Positions 8,981-19,261 of a stretch of DNA of 46,176 bases are shown here, piece after piece. The first letter of the stretch is position 1, and each line of letters starts with the position of its first letter. A program made the position numbers and the translations under genes. Location: contig JAILLJ010000044.1 in assembly GCA_024693205.1 (NCBI GenBank), forward strand, positions 1 to 46,176, read 5' to 3'. The DNA comes from Clostridiales bacterium. GTDB lineage: Bacteria; Bacillota; Clostridia; Oscillospirales; Acutalibacteraceae. The notes beneath the pieces were generated by a model. It was not told where the DNA came from. It ran no database searches and worked only from the letters and a program-made list of their open reading frames with translations.

Positions 8981-10288
8981 ATGCATTACGAAAATAATTG
9001 GGAATCCATCAATTCCCGTCCCGTTCCCGAGTGGTTCGCGGACGCAAAATTCGGTATATTTATACATTGGGGCGTCTATTCCGTGCCGGCATACGCGCCT
9101 AAGAACAACTATGCCGAATGGTACGGCTACGCGATAAACCAAAAGGAACCGGACGAAAACCAAAAGAAATATATTGAATACCACAATAAGACCTACGGAC
9201 CCGATTTTAAATACGAGGATTTTGCGGGCATGTTCAAGGCGGAAAATTTCGACGCCGACGAGTGGGCGGAGCTTTTTAGAAGATCGGGCGCGAAATATAT
9301 CAATTTCGTGTCGAAGCACCACGACGGCTTTTGTATGTATAAGACCGACTACGCGTGGAATTGGAACAGCTTCGATATCGGGCCTCACAGGGATTTTTGC
9401 GCCGAGCTTTCGGATGCGCTTTCAAAAACGGACGTAAAATTCGGCGTATATCATTCAGTCTATGAGTGGTATAATCCGATATATCTACGCTCGCCAGAGG
9501 AATACGCCGTAAAGCATCTTATCCCGATGCTGAAAGAGCTCATCGAAAAATACAAGCCCCATACTCTTTTCACCGACGGCGAATGGGAGCATACGAGCGA
9601 CGTCTGGCACAGTACGGAATTTCTTCAGTGGCTCTACAATGAGTCTTCGGTAAAGGATTTTATCGTACCCAACGACAGGTGGGGAAAAGAGACGCGCGGA
9701 CAGATGGGCGGAAACTTCACGACCGAATACGGACTTATCAGCGGCCCGAGCGAGACGGCCGCCGACGACAGGGTGTCGGAGGAGTGCCGCGGGATAGGCG
9801 GATCGTTCGGCTGGAACAGGTTTGAAACGGCCGAGGACTACCTCTCGGAAGAAAAGCTTATTAAGATGTTCGTCGACCTGATAAGTAAGGGCAGTAATCT
9901 TCTCCTCAACATCGGCCCCATGCCCGATGGCAGGATCCCCGTTATTATGCAGGAGAGGCTTCTTCAGATGGGCGAGTGGCTTAAAATAAACGGCGAAGCG
10001 GTCTACGGGAGCAGAAAATTCAGGATAAGCTCCCGCGACGACGTGAGATATACAAAAAAGGACGGAGCGGTCTACGCCTTTATTTTCGGTTATCCTTTCG
10101 GCGAGACGGTGCTTCCGGATATCAGCTACAATGAAAACATCTCCGCGTCGCTTCTTGAAAACGGCGCTCCGATAAAAACGGAAAACGCGGACGGCAAGCT
10201 AAAGCTCGTGTTCCCGACGGTCGACCCGAACGAAATAAGCTCGAAGCATGTTCATACGGTAAAGCTTATAAATATTCAAGAGGTATGA
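8981..10288 (+). CDS. GH29-family alpha-L-fucosidase, apparently cytoplasmic
   Basis: PEWFADAKFGIFIHWGVYSVPAYAPKNNYAEWY, YINFVSKHHDGFCMYKT, LFTDGEWEH; no signal peptide. Confidence 0.92.
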   Translation: MHYENNWESINSRPVPEWFADAKFGIFIHWGVYSVPAYAPKNNYAEWYGYAINQKEPDENQKKYIEYHNKTYGPDFKYEDFAGMFKAENFDADEWAELFRRSGAKYINFVSKHHDGFCMYKTDYAWNWNSFDIGPHRDFCAELSDALSKTDVKFGVYHSVYEWYNPIYLRSPEEYAVKHLIPMLKELIEKYKPHTLFTDGEWEHTSDVWHSTEFLQWLYNESSVKDFIVPNDRWGKETRGQMGGNFTTEYGLISGPSETAADDRVSEECRGIGGSFGWNRFETAEDYLSEEKLIKMFVDLISKGSNLLLNIGPMPDGRIPVIMQERLLQMGEWLKINGEAVYGSRKFRISSRDDVRYTKKDGAVYAFIFGYPFGETVLPDISYNENISASLLENGAPIKTENADGKLKLVFPTVDPNEISSKHVHTVKLINIQEV

Positions 10289-11067
10289 AAATGAAATTTC
10301 TCGCAGTGACCGATCTCCATTATTCCGACGAGCCGCAGGGAAACAGCGACCGCGCCCACGTCCTCTCCGCCGAAAAGCTTAGGACCATAACCGAAAATTT
10401 TTCGGACGGCTGTGATTTTATAGTTGATCTCGGCGACACCGCCGATTCATTTTCCGGCGGCAGGAGCCAAAAGGAGCTTTTTTCCGAAGTCTGCTCGATC
10501 CTCGAAAAAACGGGACTTCCGTTTTATTCGATAATCGGAAATCACGACACCTCGACAGACAAGAGGGAAATATGTTCTCTCATGAAGATGCCGGGGAGGT
10601 ATTACGCGTTTGACGGCGGCGGATACCGCTGCCTCGTCCTTGACGCATGTATGAACGACGTGAACGTGCCTTATCCCGAAAGCGAGATAGTATGGGATAA
10701 CTGCTATATCGACGAAAAGCAAAAAAATTGGCTCAGGGACGAGCTTCAAAAAAGCAGCCTTCCCGTGTTCATCTTTACTCACGTTCCGTTCATGCTCGAA
10801 GAGTATGAGATACAAAATCCCCATCTCATCGTAAACCGCGACGAGATACTCGATATTATCGTAAAAAGCGGTAAGGTCAAGGCTGTTTTTTCGGGGCATT
10901 ATCACAACGGGTGCCATACTATATATAATGGTATACCATTTGTTGTGTTTTCGGCGCTTGCGCTCGAAAAGGATATCACGTTTGCTGTCGTTACGGCAGA
11001 GGACGGCAAGCTGTCGGTATCGGGACACGGAAGGAACGCTTCGGCGTCGTTTGATCTTAACATGTGA
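10285..11067 (+). CDS. Calcineurin-like metallophosphoesterase
   Basis: AVTDLHYSD, DLGDTADSF, IGNHDT, FTHVPF, FSGHYHNG motifs; 4-bp overlap with the fucosidase gene. Confidence 0.9.
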   Translation: MKMKFLAVTDLHYSDEPQGNSDRAHVLSAEKLRTITENFSDGCDFIVDLGDTADSFSGGRSQKELFSEVCSILEKTGLPFYSIIGNHDTSTDKREICSLMKMPGRYYAFDGGGYRCLVLDACMNDVNVPYPESEIVWDNCYIDEKQKNWLRDELQKSSLPVFIFTHVPFMLEEYEIQNPHLIVNRDEILDIIVKSGKVKAVFSGHYHNGCHTIYNGIPFVVFSALALEKDITFAVVTAEDGKLSVSGHGRNASASFDLNM

Positions 11068-11094
11068 TCTTAATGTAAATATATTATTTTTCGG

Positions 11095-11123
11095 TTTACA
11101 AATTAAATTTAATTTGATATAAT
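11095..11123 (+). promoter_or_regulatory. Sigma-A-type promoter
   Basis: TTTACA-N17-TATAAT upstream of the SDR gene. Confidence 0.7.
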
Positions 11124-11154
11124 TTTTTCATAAAACAAGTGGAGGAATGAAAAC

Positions 11155-12648
11155 GTGGCAGATAAAAAGAATGTTTTTCTGACAGGCGCATCCGGCAACA
11201 TGGGTTGGCAGGGCTTCAAGGAGCTTTATGCCAGAAAGGATAAGTTCAACATAACCGTTCTCCTGAGGAACAGTCAAAAGAACAAAGAAAAGTTTCTTCC
11301 CTATATGACCGATCCGTCGGTAAGGATAGTTTGGGGAGATCTCACAAAATACGAGGACGTGCTCGAAGGAGTAAACGGAGCGGATTATGTCCTTCATGTC
11401 GGAGGTATGGTATCTCCTGCGGCGGACTATTACCCGAAAAGGACGATGAAAACAAATACGACGGCAGCCAAAAACATCGTCGAAGCGGTCAAGGCGCAGC
11501 CCGATCCGGACGAAGTGAGGCTTGTATATATCGGAACTGTCGCCCAGACGGGAGACAGAAACGATCCCATCCATTGGGGCAGGACGGGCGATCCGATCAA
11601 AATAAGCGTTTACGACCATTACGCGATTTCCAAGACGATAGCCGAAAGATATGTCGCCGAATCGGGTCTTAAGCATTGGGTGTCGCTTCGTCAGTCGGGC
11701 ATCCTCTATCCGGCGATCCTCAAAAATTACGACCCCATCATGTTCCACGTTCCGATAAACGGCGTTCTCGAGTGGGCGACCATCGAGGATTCCGGAAGGC
11801 TTCTCGCCAACGTTTGCGGCGACGACGTGCCCGAGGAATTCTGGAGACGCTTTTATAATATCGGAAGCGGCAAGGAGTACCGCATAACGAACTATGAGTT
11901 CGAGGAGTATCTCCTTAAGGCGATCGGCCTCGGCTCGCCCAAAAAGATATTTGACGCGAACTGGTTCACTCTCAAAAATTTCCACGGCCAGTGGTATATC
12001 GACTCCGATGTTTTGGAGGATTATCTTCATTTCAGGGCAAATATCCCGATAAAGGATTATTTCGACATGATGTCAAAGACCGTGCCGAAGTATTATAAGC
12101 TCGCAAAGGTAGTTCCGCCCGTGCTTATCAAAAAGCTCGGCATGAAGAGGCTTGCCGAAAAAGAGAAGTACGGCACGCTCAACTGGATAAAAACGAACAA
12201 CAACGACAGGATATCGGCGTATTACGGCACGAAAAAGGATTGGGAAAAGATAGGCTCATGGGATGAATACAAGCCTTACCATCCCACCGATAAGATAACT
12301 TATCTCGACCACGGCTATGACGAGACTAAGCCGACGAGCGAGCTCGATATCGAGGATATGCGCCGGGCGGCAAAGTTCAGGGGAGGCGAGTGCCTGTCCG
12401 AAACGATGAACAAGGGCGATCTGTTTACTCCGCTCATGTGGAGATGCGCCCACGGTCACGAGTTCGAGATGACGCCCAACCTCGTCTTAAAGGGCGGTCA
12501 CTGGTGCCCGAAGGAGCTTCCGTATCCCTGGAACTACGACGTCGAGGCAAAGGTCAATCCGTTCTTCGCTCAGGTGTGGTACACCAACCACCGTGAGGAC
12601 GAAAACAACTACTACGACGAAAGTATTTTTGACGGAATGGAAAAATAA
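11155..12648 (+). CDS. NAD-dependent epimerase/dehydratase (extended SDR) with C-terminal treble-clef-like tail
   Basis: FLTGASGNMGWQG Rossmann motif, YAISKTIAER (YxxxK). C-terminal GGECLS...MWRCAHGHEF...GGHWCPKE resembles a zinc treble clef. GTG start with GGAGGA SD. Confidence 0.82.
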   Translation: MADKKNVFLTGASGNMGWQGFKELYARKDKFNITVLLRNSQKNKEKFLPYMTDPSVRIVWGDLTKYEDVLEGVNGADYVLHVGGMVSPAADYYPKRTMKTNTTAAKNIVEAVKAQPDPDEVRLVYIGTVAQTGDRNDPIHWGRTGDPIKISVYDHYAISKTIAERYVAESGLKHWVSLRQSGILYPAILKNYDPIMFHVPINGVLEWATIEDSGRLLANVCGDDVPEEFWRRFYNIGSGKEYRITNYEFEEYLLKAIGLGSPKKIFDANWFTLKNFHGQWYIDSDVLEDYLHFRANIPIKDYFDMMSKTVPKYYKLAKVVPPVLIKKLGMKRLAEKEKYGTLNWIKTNNNDRISAYYGTKKDWEKIGSWDEYKPYHPTDKITYLDHGYDETKPTSELDIEDMRRAAKFRGGECLSETMNKGDLFTPLMWRCAHGHEFEMTPNLVLKGGHWCPKELPYPWNYDVEAKVNPFFAQVWYTNHREDENNYYDESIFDGMEK

Positions 12649-12659
12649 AATTCTTACCG

Positions 12660-12694
12660 ACGAAGCTGTCAAGTCCCGACAGCTTCGTTTCTTT
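12660..12694 (+). terminator. Intrinsic terminator
   Basis: ACGAAGCTGTC-aagtccc-GACAGCTTCGT followed by TTCTTT. Confidence 0.85.
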
Positions 12695-12827
12695 ATTGTA
12701 CATTATTTTAAAATATGAACGATAATATGTTTGATTTCGGCGTGAAACACTTATAAGTACCAATATTAGTTGTCAAATCTGTACAAAAATCGCCTTGTTT
12801 TTTTTTACATGATTTTTCACGAAACAT

Positions 12828-12856
12828 TTGACTTTTAAGCGATATATATATATAAT
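12828..12856 (+). promoter_or_regulatory. Sigma-A-type promoter for the dockerin protein gene
   Basis: TTGACT-N17-TATAAT, about 95 bp upstream of the start codon. Confidence 0.75.
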
Positions 12857-12953
12857 GATATTGGATGTATGGTAGATAGTAGTATCTTGTTTCTATTGTC
12901 TGCCTATTCGTACGTATGTTTTGTGTGGTAAAATTTACGGAGGTGCAATTATC

Positions 12954-15900
12954 ATGAAAAGATCGGTAAGAATAATAAGCGTGCTTTTGGCAATGCTTAT
13001 GGCTCTTTCGACGATGATCTTGGGTGTAAGCGCTGAGTATGCGGATTATACAAATCCCGCGGGCTATAACTCGCTTCAGCATCCATACATCAGCGCGGAG
13101 CAGTGCGGTTCCTATATCCTTGATAAAATTGACGCATTGCTTTACGAGCAAGACATCGAAGGAAATTTCGACTATTTGGTCGGATCGCTCGACTATGACT
13201 TCACGTCGGTCGATAAGGCGCTCAATACGCTTGAGGATATCGTAAACAGCGGCCTTTACAGCTTCGGAACCGGTTTATTAAATCTCGGAGATCTTGAGGA
13301 CATCAATATCAACGCGATAAGAAGAAGCAACGGCTGCCCGAGAAGAACGACTCCCGGAAGAACCGACCTTGAGCTTTTCTATGCCATCACTCAGTTCCTT
13401 TATGACAACAAAAACCTGCTCGGAAGAGTTGTCGACAGCTGCTGGGACAACGGCGGTATAGTCAAAAGGTTCTTCAACGTCAATGAGAAGGTCGGAGACG
13501 TTCAGGGGAAAATAAGAGAGATCCTTTTCGACGCTCTTTACGGCGACGGTAAGTTTGAGACAAAGGTCACTAAGGATTCAAACCTCGACGTTATGATCGA
13601 TCAGTTCCTCTATCACCTCATAGTCGGCGGTAAGGATAAGAAGAGCGACGGCACATACGAGTGGGTCGACGGCTTCCTTCCAGGCCTTGAGCAGGAGCTT
13701 ATCAAGAACGGCGCCATGAAGGCGGCAGGAGCTGCAAACTTCCACCTTAAGGACATCACCGTCTATACGCTTTTCAAATGCGCTATCGACGCGGCTCTCG
13801 TCAAGTACGTACAGCCTCTCCTTATGGATGTATTCTCCGATATGGACGAAACCGTCTTGTCGGCGATCTACGGCTTCCTTGAGCTTCCCGAAACAACGAC
13901 GCCTGAGGAATTCGTCACGAGCCTTCTTGATCTTAAGAACGGCGTTCTTTCGAGATATCTCCGCATCGATGACACCGGCGTTTATCTCCAGGACGATTTC
14001 TTCACCCTCTTCTCAAGCCTTATCAGCTTTGCAAAGGGTCTTATCAATTCCCTTTCGCTTTATCCCAATATCGACAAGGTTCCCGATGAAGACCTCTCCG
14101 ATCCCGATAAGTATCCGGACAGCAGAGTCGTCGCTTACCTTGTAAGAACGATCCTTGAAGGTTATCCCGGACTTATGGATTCGGTCCAGATCCCGGCAAA
14201 CGTCGAGAGCCTTCGTGAGGTCGCGACATATCTTCTTATCAACTTTATGTCTGATAAGATGCCCGAGATAGATTATCAGGCGATGATCAGGAACGGGACG
14301 ATCAATCCCAAGACCGACGGTTTCCTTGAGGTCCTTGCCGATCTTGCTTACTACTATCTCAACGCTACGACGGATATGGATATCCCCGCTAACATCAGCT
14401 TCGACGCCACGGTCAAAAAGATATATCAGTGGGTCGTCGATAAGGTAGGCGGCGTTCTCAGGACGAACAACCTCACATCCTCCGATCCTTGGGTAAACAT
14501 CGATATCCTTCTTTGGCAAAATGTTCTCAACATCAACTGGCTCGGCGATGACTTCCAGAACCTTACGGTCGGTAATCAGACGAAGACGCTTCTCTTCAAC
14601 AAGATCATCGACAGCGTTCTTGACTGGGACTTCCATTCACTCACAAGTATCTTCAGAAAGAACACGAGCGGCAACGGTGAATTGGATCTTTCGGTAACAG
14701 ACTTCCTTATCACATTCGTAAAGCGTATCCTCAGCGGTGTTTTCGAGGGCAACACCATTATCCCGAATGAAGTAAAATGCTTTGAAGATATCGTTGCTGA
14801 TTTCAGCAACTGCTCAGACAGCAACAAGACAAACCTCAGAAAGATCCTTGAAAACGTAATAAGCAATATCGTTATTTACGACGAGCCGATCCTTCAAACG
14901 GTCCTTCCGCTTTACGCGAGAACAATCTCCAAGCTCGACTCCACAAACTACGAGATGCATGCCGGTGAAGGAATGTTCTTCGACGACGAGTATCTTGAGC
15001 TCAGACTTAAAGAACAGAATCCGTCTGAAAACGGAGAGCTGCAGGATGTTTCATATGACGATCCCGCGTATGTCTTCTTCGGAAGCGAGGACTTCTCACC
15101 GCTTTACAAGTATTACAACTATAAGAAAGTAAGGAAAAGAGCACAAACTCTCCTTGAGAAATATCAGGACGATCTTGCTGAAGTAACTCCCGAGGATATT
15201 ACCGATATCTCATACAGACTTGACCTCTATTATTCAAGATTGACAAAGAGGATCGCCAACGTATCAAAGCTCAGAAACGCTCTTGATGAGGCGCAGCTGA
15301 AATACGGACACGGCGAATACGGAACGGCTTCCGGTACGGCAGGAAATTCCTCGCAGTACACGCTCAGCACATGGAGAGTTTATAACGAGGCCTACAATTG
15401 GGCGAACAGCGTCTATGAGGCGTGGTCGAGAGACAGCACGAGCGTAAGCCAGTCCAAGGTAACGTTCGCGAGACAGCTTATCATAGTTGCGTTCAAGAGC
15501 CTTAAGATAAAGGGCGACGACGCGGATTATTCGACGCTTGATAAATATATCGCTCTTGCTCAGGCTGCGTTTGACGCTTACTATGACGGACTCTATGTCC
15601 AGGATACGTACGAGGCTCTCCAGGCGGCGTTCCTTCAGGCCATGGCCGTCGACAGAGGATACGATATTGACGACCAGGAAACAATAGACGCGGTTGTCGA
15701 GATCCTTATGCAGGCGTATAAAGACATTAAGTACAACCCGCAGCTTGCCAAGGTCTCTGGCGCTTCGACGGTGCTTGACAAGGTCAATAAGTACGTATGG
15801 GGCATCAAGGAAGGCACTTCAAACTTCATCTCCTATCTCCAGGTCCTCGGCGCCGGCATCATGACCACGGTCGATACGTCAAACGGCAAGGGAACAGGCA

Positions 15901-16175
15901 CGGTCGTTATGCTTAAGAACGGTGACGATATAATCGATCAGTATACCGTTATCATCTTCGGCGACCTCGACGGTAACTCCCAGGCAAACGGCGGCGACGC
16001 GGTCGAAGTATACGCCTACTACAACGAGTTCCTTGAGAGCTCCGATTTCACGGTGCCTCAGCTCAAGGCGGCTGACGCGGACGGCGACGGTGACGTCGAT
16101 ATGGCGGACTACAACAAGCTCGTTCAGTCCGGTCTTCTTAAATACAAGATCGAGCAGTCAAGAACGTCGCTTTGA
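12954..16175 (+). CDS. Large secreted protein with C-terminal type I dockerin-like repeat
   Basis: Signal peptide MKRSVRIISVLLAMLMALSTMILGVSA; C-terminal pair of Ca-binding repeats GDLDGNSQANGGDAVEVYAYYNEFL...ADADGDGDVDMADYNKLVQSGL, preceded by a small beta-type segment. The remainder (about 950 aa) has no enzyme motif I recognise. GGAGGTG SD. Confidence 0.82.
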   Translation: MKRSVRIISVLLAMLMALSTMILGVSAEYADYTNPAGYNSLQHPYISAEQCGSYILDKIDALLYEQDIEGNFDYLVGSLDYDFTSVDKALNTLEDIVNSGLYSFGTGLLNLGDLEDININAIRRSNGCPRRTTPGRTDLELFYAITQFLYDNKNLLGRVVDSCWDNGGIVKRFFNVNEKVGDVQGKIREILFDALYGDGKFETKVTKDSNLDVMIDQFLYHLIVGGKDKKSDGTYEWVDGFLPGLEQELIKNGAMKAAGAANFHLKDITVYTLFKCAIDAALVKYVQPLLMDVFSDMDETVLSAIYGFLELPETTTPEEFVTSLLDLKNGVLSRYLRIDDTGVYLQDDFFTLFSSLISFAKGLINSLSLYPNIDKVPDEDLSDPDKYPDSRVVAYLVRTILEGYPGLMDSVQIPANVESLREVATYLLINFMSDKMPEIDYQAMIRNGTINPKTDGFLEVLADLAYYYLNATTDMDIPANISFDATVKKIYQWVVDKVGGVLRTNNLTSSDPWVNIDILLWQNVLNINWLGDDFQNLTVGNQTKTLLFNKIIDSVLDWDFHSLTSIFRKNTSGNGELDLSVTDFLITFVKRILSGVFEGNTIIPNEVKCFEDIVADFSNCSDSNKTNLRKILENVISNIVIYDEPILQTVLPLYARTISKLDSTNYEMHAGEGMFFDDEYLELRLKEQNPSENGELQDVSYDDPAYVFFGSEDFSPLYKYYNYKKVRKRAQTLLEKYQDDLAEVTPEDITDISYRLDLYYSRLTKRIANVSKLRNALDEAQLKYGHGEYGTASGTAGNSSQYTLSTWRVYNEAYNWANSVYEAWSRDSTSVSQSKVTFARQLIIVAFKSLKIKGDDADYSTLDKYIALAQAAFDAYYDGLYVQDTYEALQAAFLQAMAVDRGYDIDDQETIDAVVEILMQAYKDIKYNPQLAKVSGASTVLDKVNKYVWGIKEGTSNFISYLQVLGAGIMTTVDTSNGKGTGTVVMLKNGDDIIDQYTVIIFGDLDGNSQANGGDAVEVYAYYNEFLESSDFTVPQLKAADADGDGDVDMADYNKLVQSGLLKYKIEQSRTSL

Positions 16176-16240
16176 TAAAATCGTTCTCTCAGCATGATCC
16201 CGGATCTTTGATCCCGGTAAAATCAATGTGATCTAATAGT

Positions 16241-16280
16241 AACTGCACAGCAGACACGGTTTGTTTGCTGTGCAGTTTTC
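16241..16280 (+). terminator. Intrinsic terminator
   Basis: AACTGCACAGCA...TGCTGTGCAGTT 12-bp stem then TT. Confidence 0.65.
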
Positions 16281-16315
16281 AATATAGCTTTATCAATAAT
16301 GAGGAGGTTTCAGGT

Positions 16316-17911
16316 ATGAAATTATCATTTTACGGCGCCGACCGTGAGGTTACGGGAAGCTGTCATTTTTTAGAAGTGAACGACAAAAAGATATTGATAG
16401 ACTGCGGGATGGAGCAGGGCGCCGACGAAAAAACGCCGATAGATTTTCCGGTTTATCCGAATAAAGTCGACTATGTTTTTCTGACGCATGCGCATATCGA
16501 CCATTCCGGCAGGCTCCCGCTGCTCGAAAAATTCGGGTTTTCGGGAAAGATCTACTCAACTGATTCCACATACGATCTTTGTAAGATAATGCTGAAGGAT
16601 TCGGCGCATATCCAGGAGTTCGAGGCGGAGTGGAGAAACAAAAAGGGCAAGCGCTCAGGGCTTAATATCGTCGAGCCGATGTATACCATGGAGGACGCGG
16701 AAAAGGTGCTGAAGCGCTTTGTGCCGTGTTCATATGAAGATATGATCGACGTCTGCGAAGGAGTCAGGATAAGATTTCGCGACGTCGGACATCTTCTCGG
16801 CTCCGCAAGCATAGAGGTCTGGGCGGAGGAAAACGGCGTCAAGAGAAAGATCGTCTTTTCGGGCGACGTCGGAAACACGAACCAGCCTCTTATCAGAGAC
16901 CCGTCGTATGTGACCGAGGGCGATTACGCCGTTATCGAATCAACATACGGCGACAGGGTACATACGAGACCGCCGGATTACGCCGTCAATCTCGCCGAGG
17001 TGATACAGCGTACCTTCAACAGGGGCGGAAACGTGGTTATCCCTTCCTTTGCAGTGGGCAGGACGCAGGAAATGCTCTATTTTATCAGGCAGATAAAGCA
17101 GGGCAATATGATTAAAGGACACGATCATTTTCCCGTCTATGTCGACAGCCCTCTGGCTATCGAAGCCACGACGATATTTGACATGAACAGGCAGGATTAC
17201 GACGAGGAAGCCCTCGAGCTGCTTAAAAATCATATTAACCCCATAGGCTTTGAAGATCTGCGCCTTTCCGTTACAAGCGACGATTCAAAGGCGATAAACT
17301 TTATCGACGAGCCAAAGGTCATCATCTCCGCCTCGGGAATGTGCGACGCCGGCAGGATAAAGCACCATCTGAAGTATAATCTCTGGCGCGGAGAATCGAC
17401 CGTGGTCTTTGTCGGATATCAGGCAAACGGCACGATAGGCAGAGCGCTGCTTGACGGAGCAAAAAGGGTAAGGGTGCTCGGCGAGGACATAAAGGTGAAC
17501 GCTGAAATAGTAAAGCTTGACGGCGTCAGCGCCCACGCCGATAAAAACGGGCTTATGAAATGGCTGAGTTCCTTTGATGAGACGCCTCGACGCATATTTG
17601 TTGTTCACGGAAGTGAAAGCGCGAGCGAAGCGTTTGCCGAGGAGGTGCGAAAGGAGCTAAAAGCGAACGTCAGCGTACCTTATTACAGCGAGGTCTACGA
17701 TCTGATCGAGGATAAGCTCATCCGAAAGGGTGTCGTAAGAGAGACAGTCTCGCCTAAGGATAAAAACAGGGAGACGCCCGTTTACAGAAGGCTCCTGGCG
17801 TCCGGGCGAAGGCTGCTTGACGTTATCGAGCATAACAGGGGCGGCGCTAACAAGGATCTTGCAAAGTTTGCCGACCAGATAGACGCGCTTATTACCAAAT
17901 GGGACAGATAG
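16316..17911 (+). CDS. Beta-CASP MBL-fold RNA metallohydrolase
   Basis: FLTHAHIDHSGRLPLL (HxHxDH), VVIPSFAVGRTQEML, ISASGMCDAGRIKHHL, VDGVSAHADKNGL; SD GGAGG upstream of ATG at 16316. Confidence 0.93.
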   Translation: MKLSFYGADREVTGSCHFLEVNDKKILIDCGMEQGADEKTPIDFPVYPNKVDYVFLTHAHIDHSGRLPLLEKFGFSGKIYSTDSTYDLCKIMLKDSAHIQEFEAEWRNKKGKRSGLNIVEPMYTMEDAEKVLKRFVPCSYEDMIDVCEGVRIRFRDVGHLLGSASIEVWAEENGVKRKIVFSGDVGNTNQPLIRDPSYVTEGDYAVIESTYGDRVHTRPPDYAVNLAEVIQRTFNRGGNVVIPSFAVGRTQEMLYFIRQIKQGNMIKGHDHFPVYVDSPLAIEATTIFDMNRQDYDEEALELLKNHINPIGFEDLRLSVTSDDSKAINFIDEPKVIISASGMCDAGRIKHHLKYNLWRGESTVVFVGYQANGTIGRALLDGAKRVRVLGEDIKVNAEIVKLDGVSAHADKNGLMKWLSSFDETPRRIFVVHGSESASEAFAEEVRKELKANVSVPYYSEVYDLIEDKLIRKGVVRETVSPKDKNRETPVYRRLLASGRRLLDVIEHNRGGANKDLAKFADQIDALITKWDR

Positions 17912-17914
17912 GTA

Positions 17915-17943
17915 TTGATTTTTTCTAAATAGTGATATATAAT
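17915..17943 (+). promoter_or_regulatory. Sigma-A-type promoter
   Basis: TTGATT-N17-TATAAT upstream of the HI0933-type gene. Confidence 0.6.
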
Positions 17944-18011
17944 CAATAAAGTATAAGGGCAAAACTGCGCAGATCGCGGCGTTGCCTTAAGAAAGGTGTC
18001 GGTTTTCCTCT

Positions 18012-19244
18012 ATGAGCGATGTGATCGTTGTCGGCGGCGGCGCCGCGGGTATGATGGCGGCCGGAAAAGCAGCCGAAATCGGTCACAAAGTCACGGTACT
18101 TGAGCGAAACGAACGCACCGGAAGAAAGCTTATGATAACGGGCAAAGGCCGCTGCAACGTCACCAATGACCGAAGCGACATATCCGAGCTTATTTCCGCC
18201 GTACCGGTAAACGGAAAATTTCTTTACGGCGCCTTTTCACGTTTTATGCCTTCGGACACGATGGCATTTTTTGAGGGGCTTGGAGTCCCGCTTAAAACAG
18301 AGCGTGGAAAAAGAGTTTTTCCCGTTTCGGACAAGGCCTCCGATATTGTGGACGCTCTTTATAAATATGCCGTAAAAAGCGGTGCGCGCTTTATAAACGC
18401 ACGCGCTAAGGAGCTTATCATTGAAAACGGAAGCGTAAAGGGCGTTGAGACCTTCGACGGCGATAGATTTTTTGCCGACTCCGTTATTATAGCGACGGGC
18501 GGAATGTCATACAAGGCGACGGGTTCGACCGGCGACGGATATGAAATGGCAAAAAAGGCGGGTCATACCGTGACCGAATTAAAGCCTTCTTTGGTCCCTC
18601 TCAACGCGCACGAGGGCTTTTGCAGCGATCTCATGGGTCTTTCGCTGAGAAATGTTTCGATAAAGGTCGTCGACACCGAAACAGGTAAGACGGTTTATAC
18701 CGATTTCGGCGAGATGCTTTTTACTCATTTCGGCGTATCGGGTCCGATGATCCTCAGCGCAAGCTCCTACATGCGCGATATGAAAAAGAAAAGATATGTC
18801 ATATATATCGACCTTAAACCTGCGCTGAGTGAGGAACAGCTTGATCTGAGGCTTCTCCGCGATTTTTCGGAAGTAACAAACAAAAACTTTATAAATTCCT
18901 TAAATTCGCTTTTGCCTAAAAAGCTTGTGCCGGTCGTCGTAAAGCTTTCCGGCATATCTCCTTCTAAAAAGACAAACCAGATAACAAAAGAGGAGCGAAA
19001 AAAATTCGTTTCGCTTTTAAAGAATATCAAGATCACCGTGACGGGCTTCCGGCCGATCGAAGAGGCGATCATCACCTCGGGCGGCGTGTCGGTCAGTGAG
19101 ATAGATCCTAAGACGATGGCGTCAAAGCTCGTTAAAAATCTCTATTTTGCGGGAGAGATCATAGACGCCGACGCCGTCACGGGCGGATATAATTTACAGA
19201 TCGCGTTTTCAACAGCCGTGCTTGCGGCTAATTCGATACAATAA
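18012..19244 (+). CDS. HI0933/YhiN-family NAD(P)/FAD-dependent oxidoreductase
   Basis: VVGGGAAGMMAAGKAAE, ERNERTGRKLMITGKGRCNVTN, FTHFGVSGPMIL, LYFAGEIIDADAVTGGYNLQIAFSTA. Confidence 0.93.
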   Translation: MSDVIVVGGGAAGMMAAGKAAEIGHKVTVLERNERTGRKLMITGKGRCNVTNDRSDISELISAVPVNGKFLYGAFSRFMPSDTMAFFEGLGVPLKTERGKRVFPVSDKASDIVDALYKYAVKSGARFINARAKELIIENGSVKGVETFDGDRFFADSVIIATGGMSYKATGSTGDGYEMAKKAGHTVTELKPSLVPLNAHEGFCSDLMGLSLRNVSIKVVDTETGKTVYTDFGEMLFTHFGVSGPMILSASSYMRDMKKKRYVIYIDLKPALSEEQLDLRLLRDFSEVTNKNFINSLNSLLPKKLVPVVVKLSGISPSKKTNQITKEERKKFVSLLKNIKITVTGFRPIEEAIITSGGVSVSEIDPKTMASKLVKNLYFAGEIIDADAVTGGYNLQIAFSTAVLAANSIQ

Positions 19245-19261
19245 TAAAAAGGGTTGAGCAG

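Noticed and set aside
11128-12030. 300-aa minus-strand ORF antisense to the SDR gene
   Set aside because: Mirror ORF of a GC-biased coding strand; the SDR on the plus strand has clear motifs and its own promoter/terminator.
12842-12856. TATATATATATATAAT microsatellite
   Set aside because: Explained as the spacer and -10 element of the dockerin gene promoter.
14013-14636. 207-aa minus-strand ORF inside the dockerin protein gene
   Set aside because: Antisense shadow ORF; the plus strand is continuous, signal-peptide bearing and SD-led.
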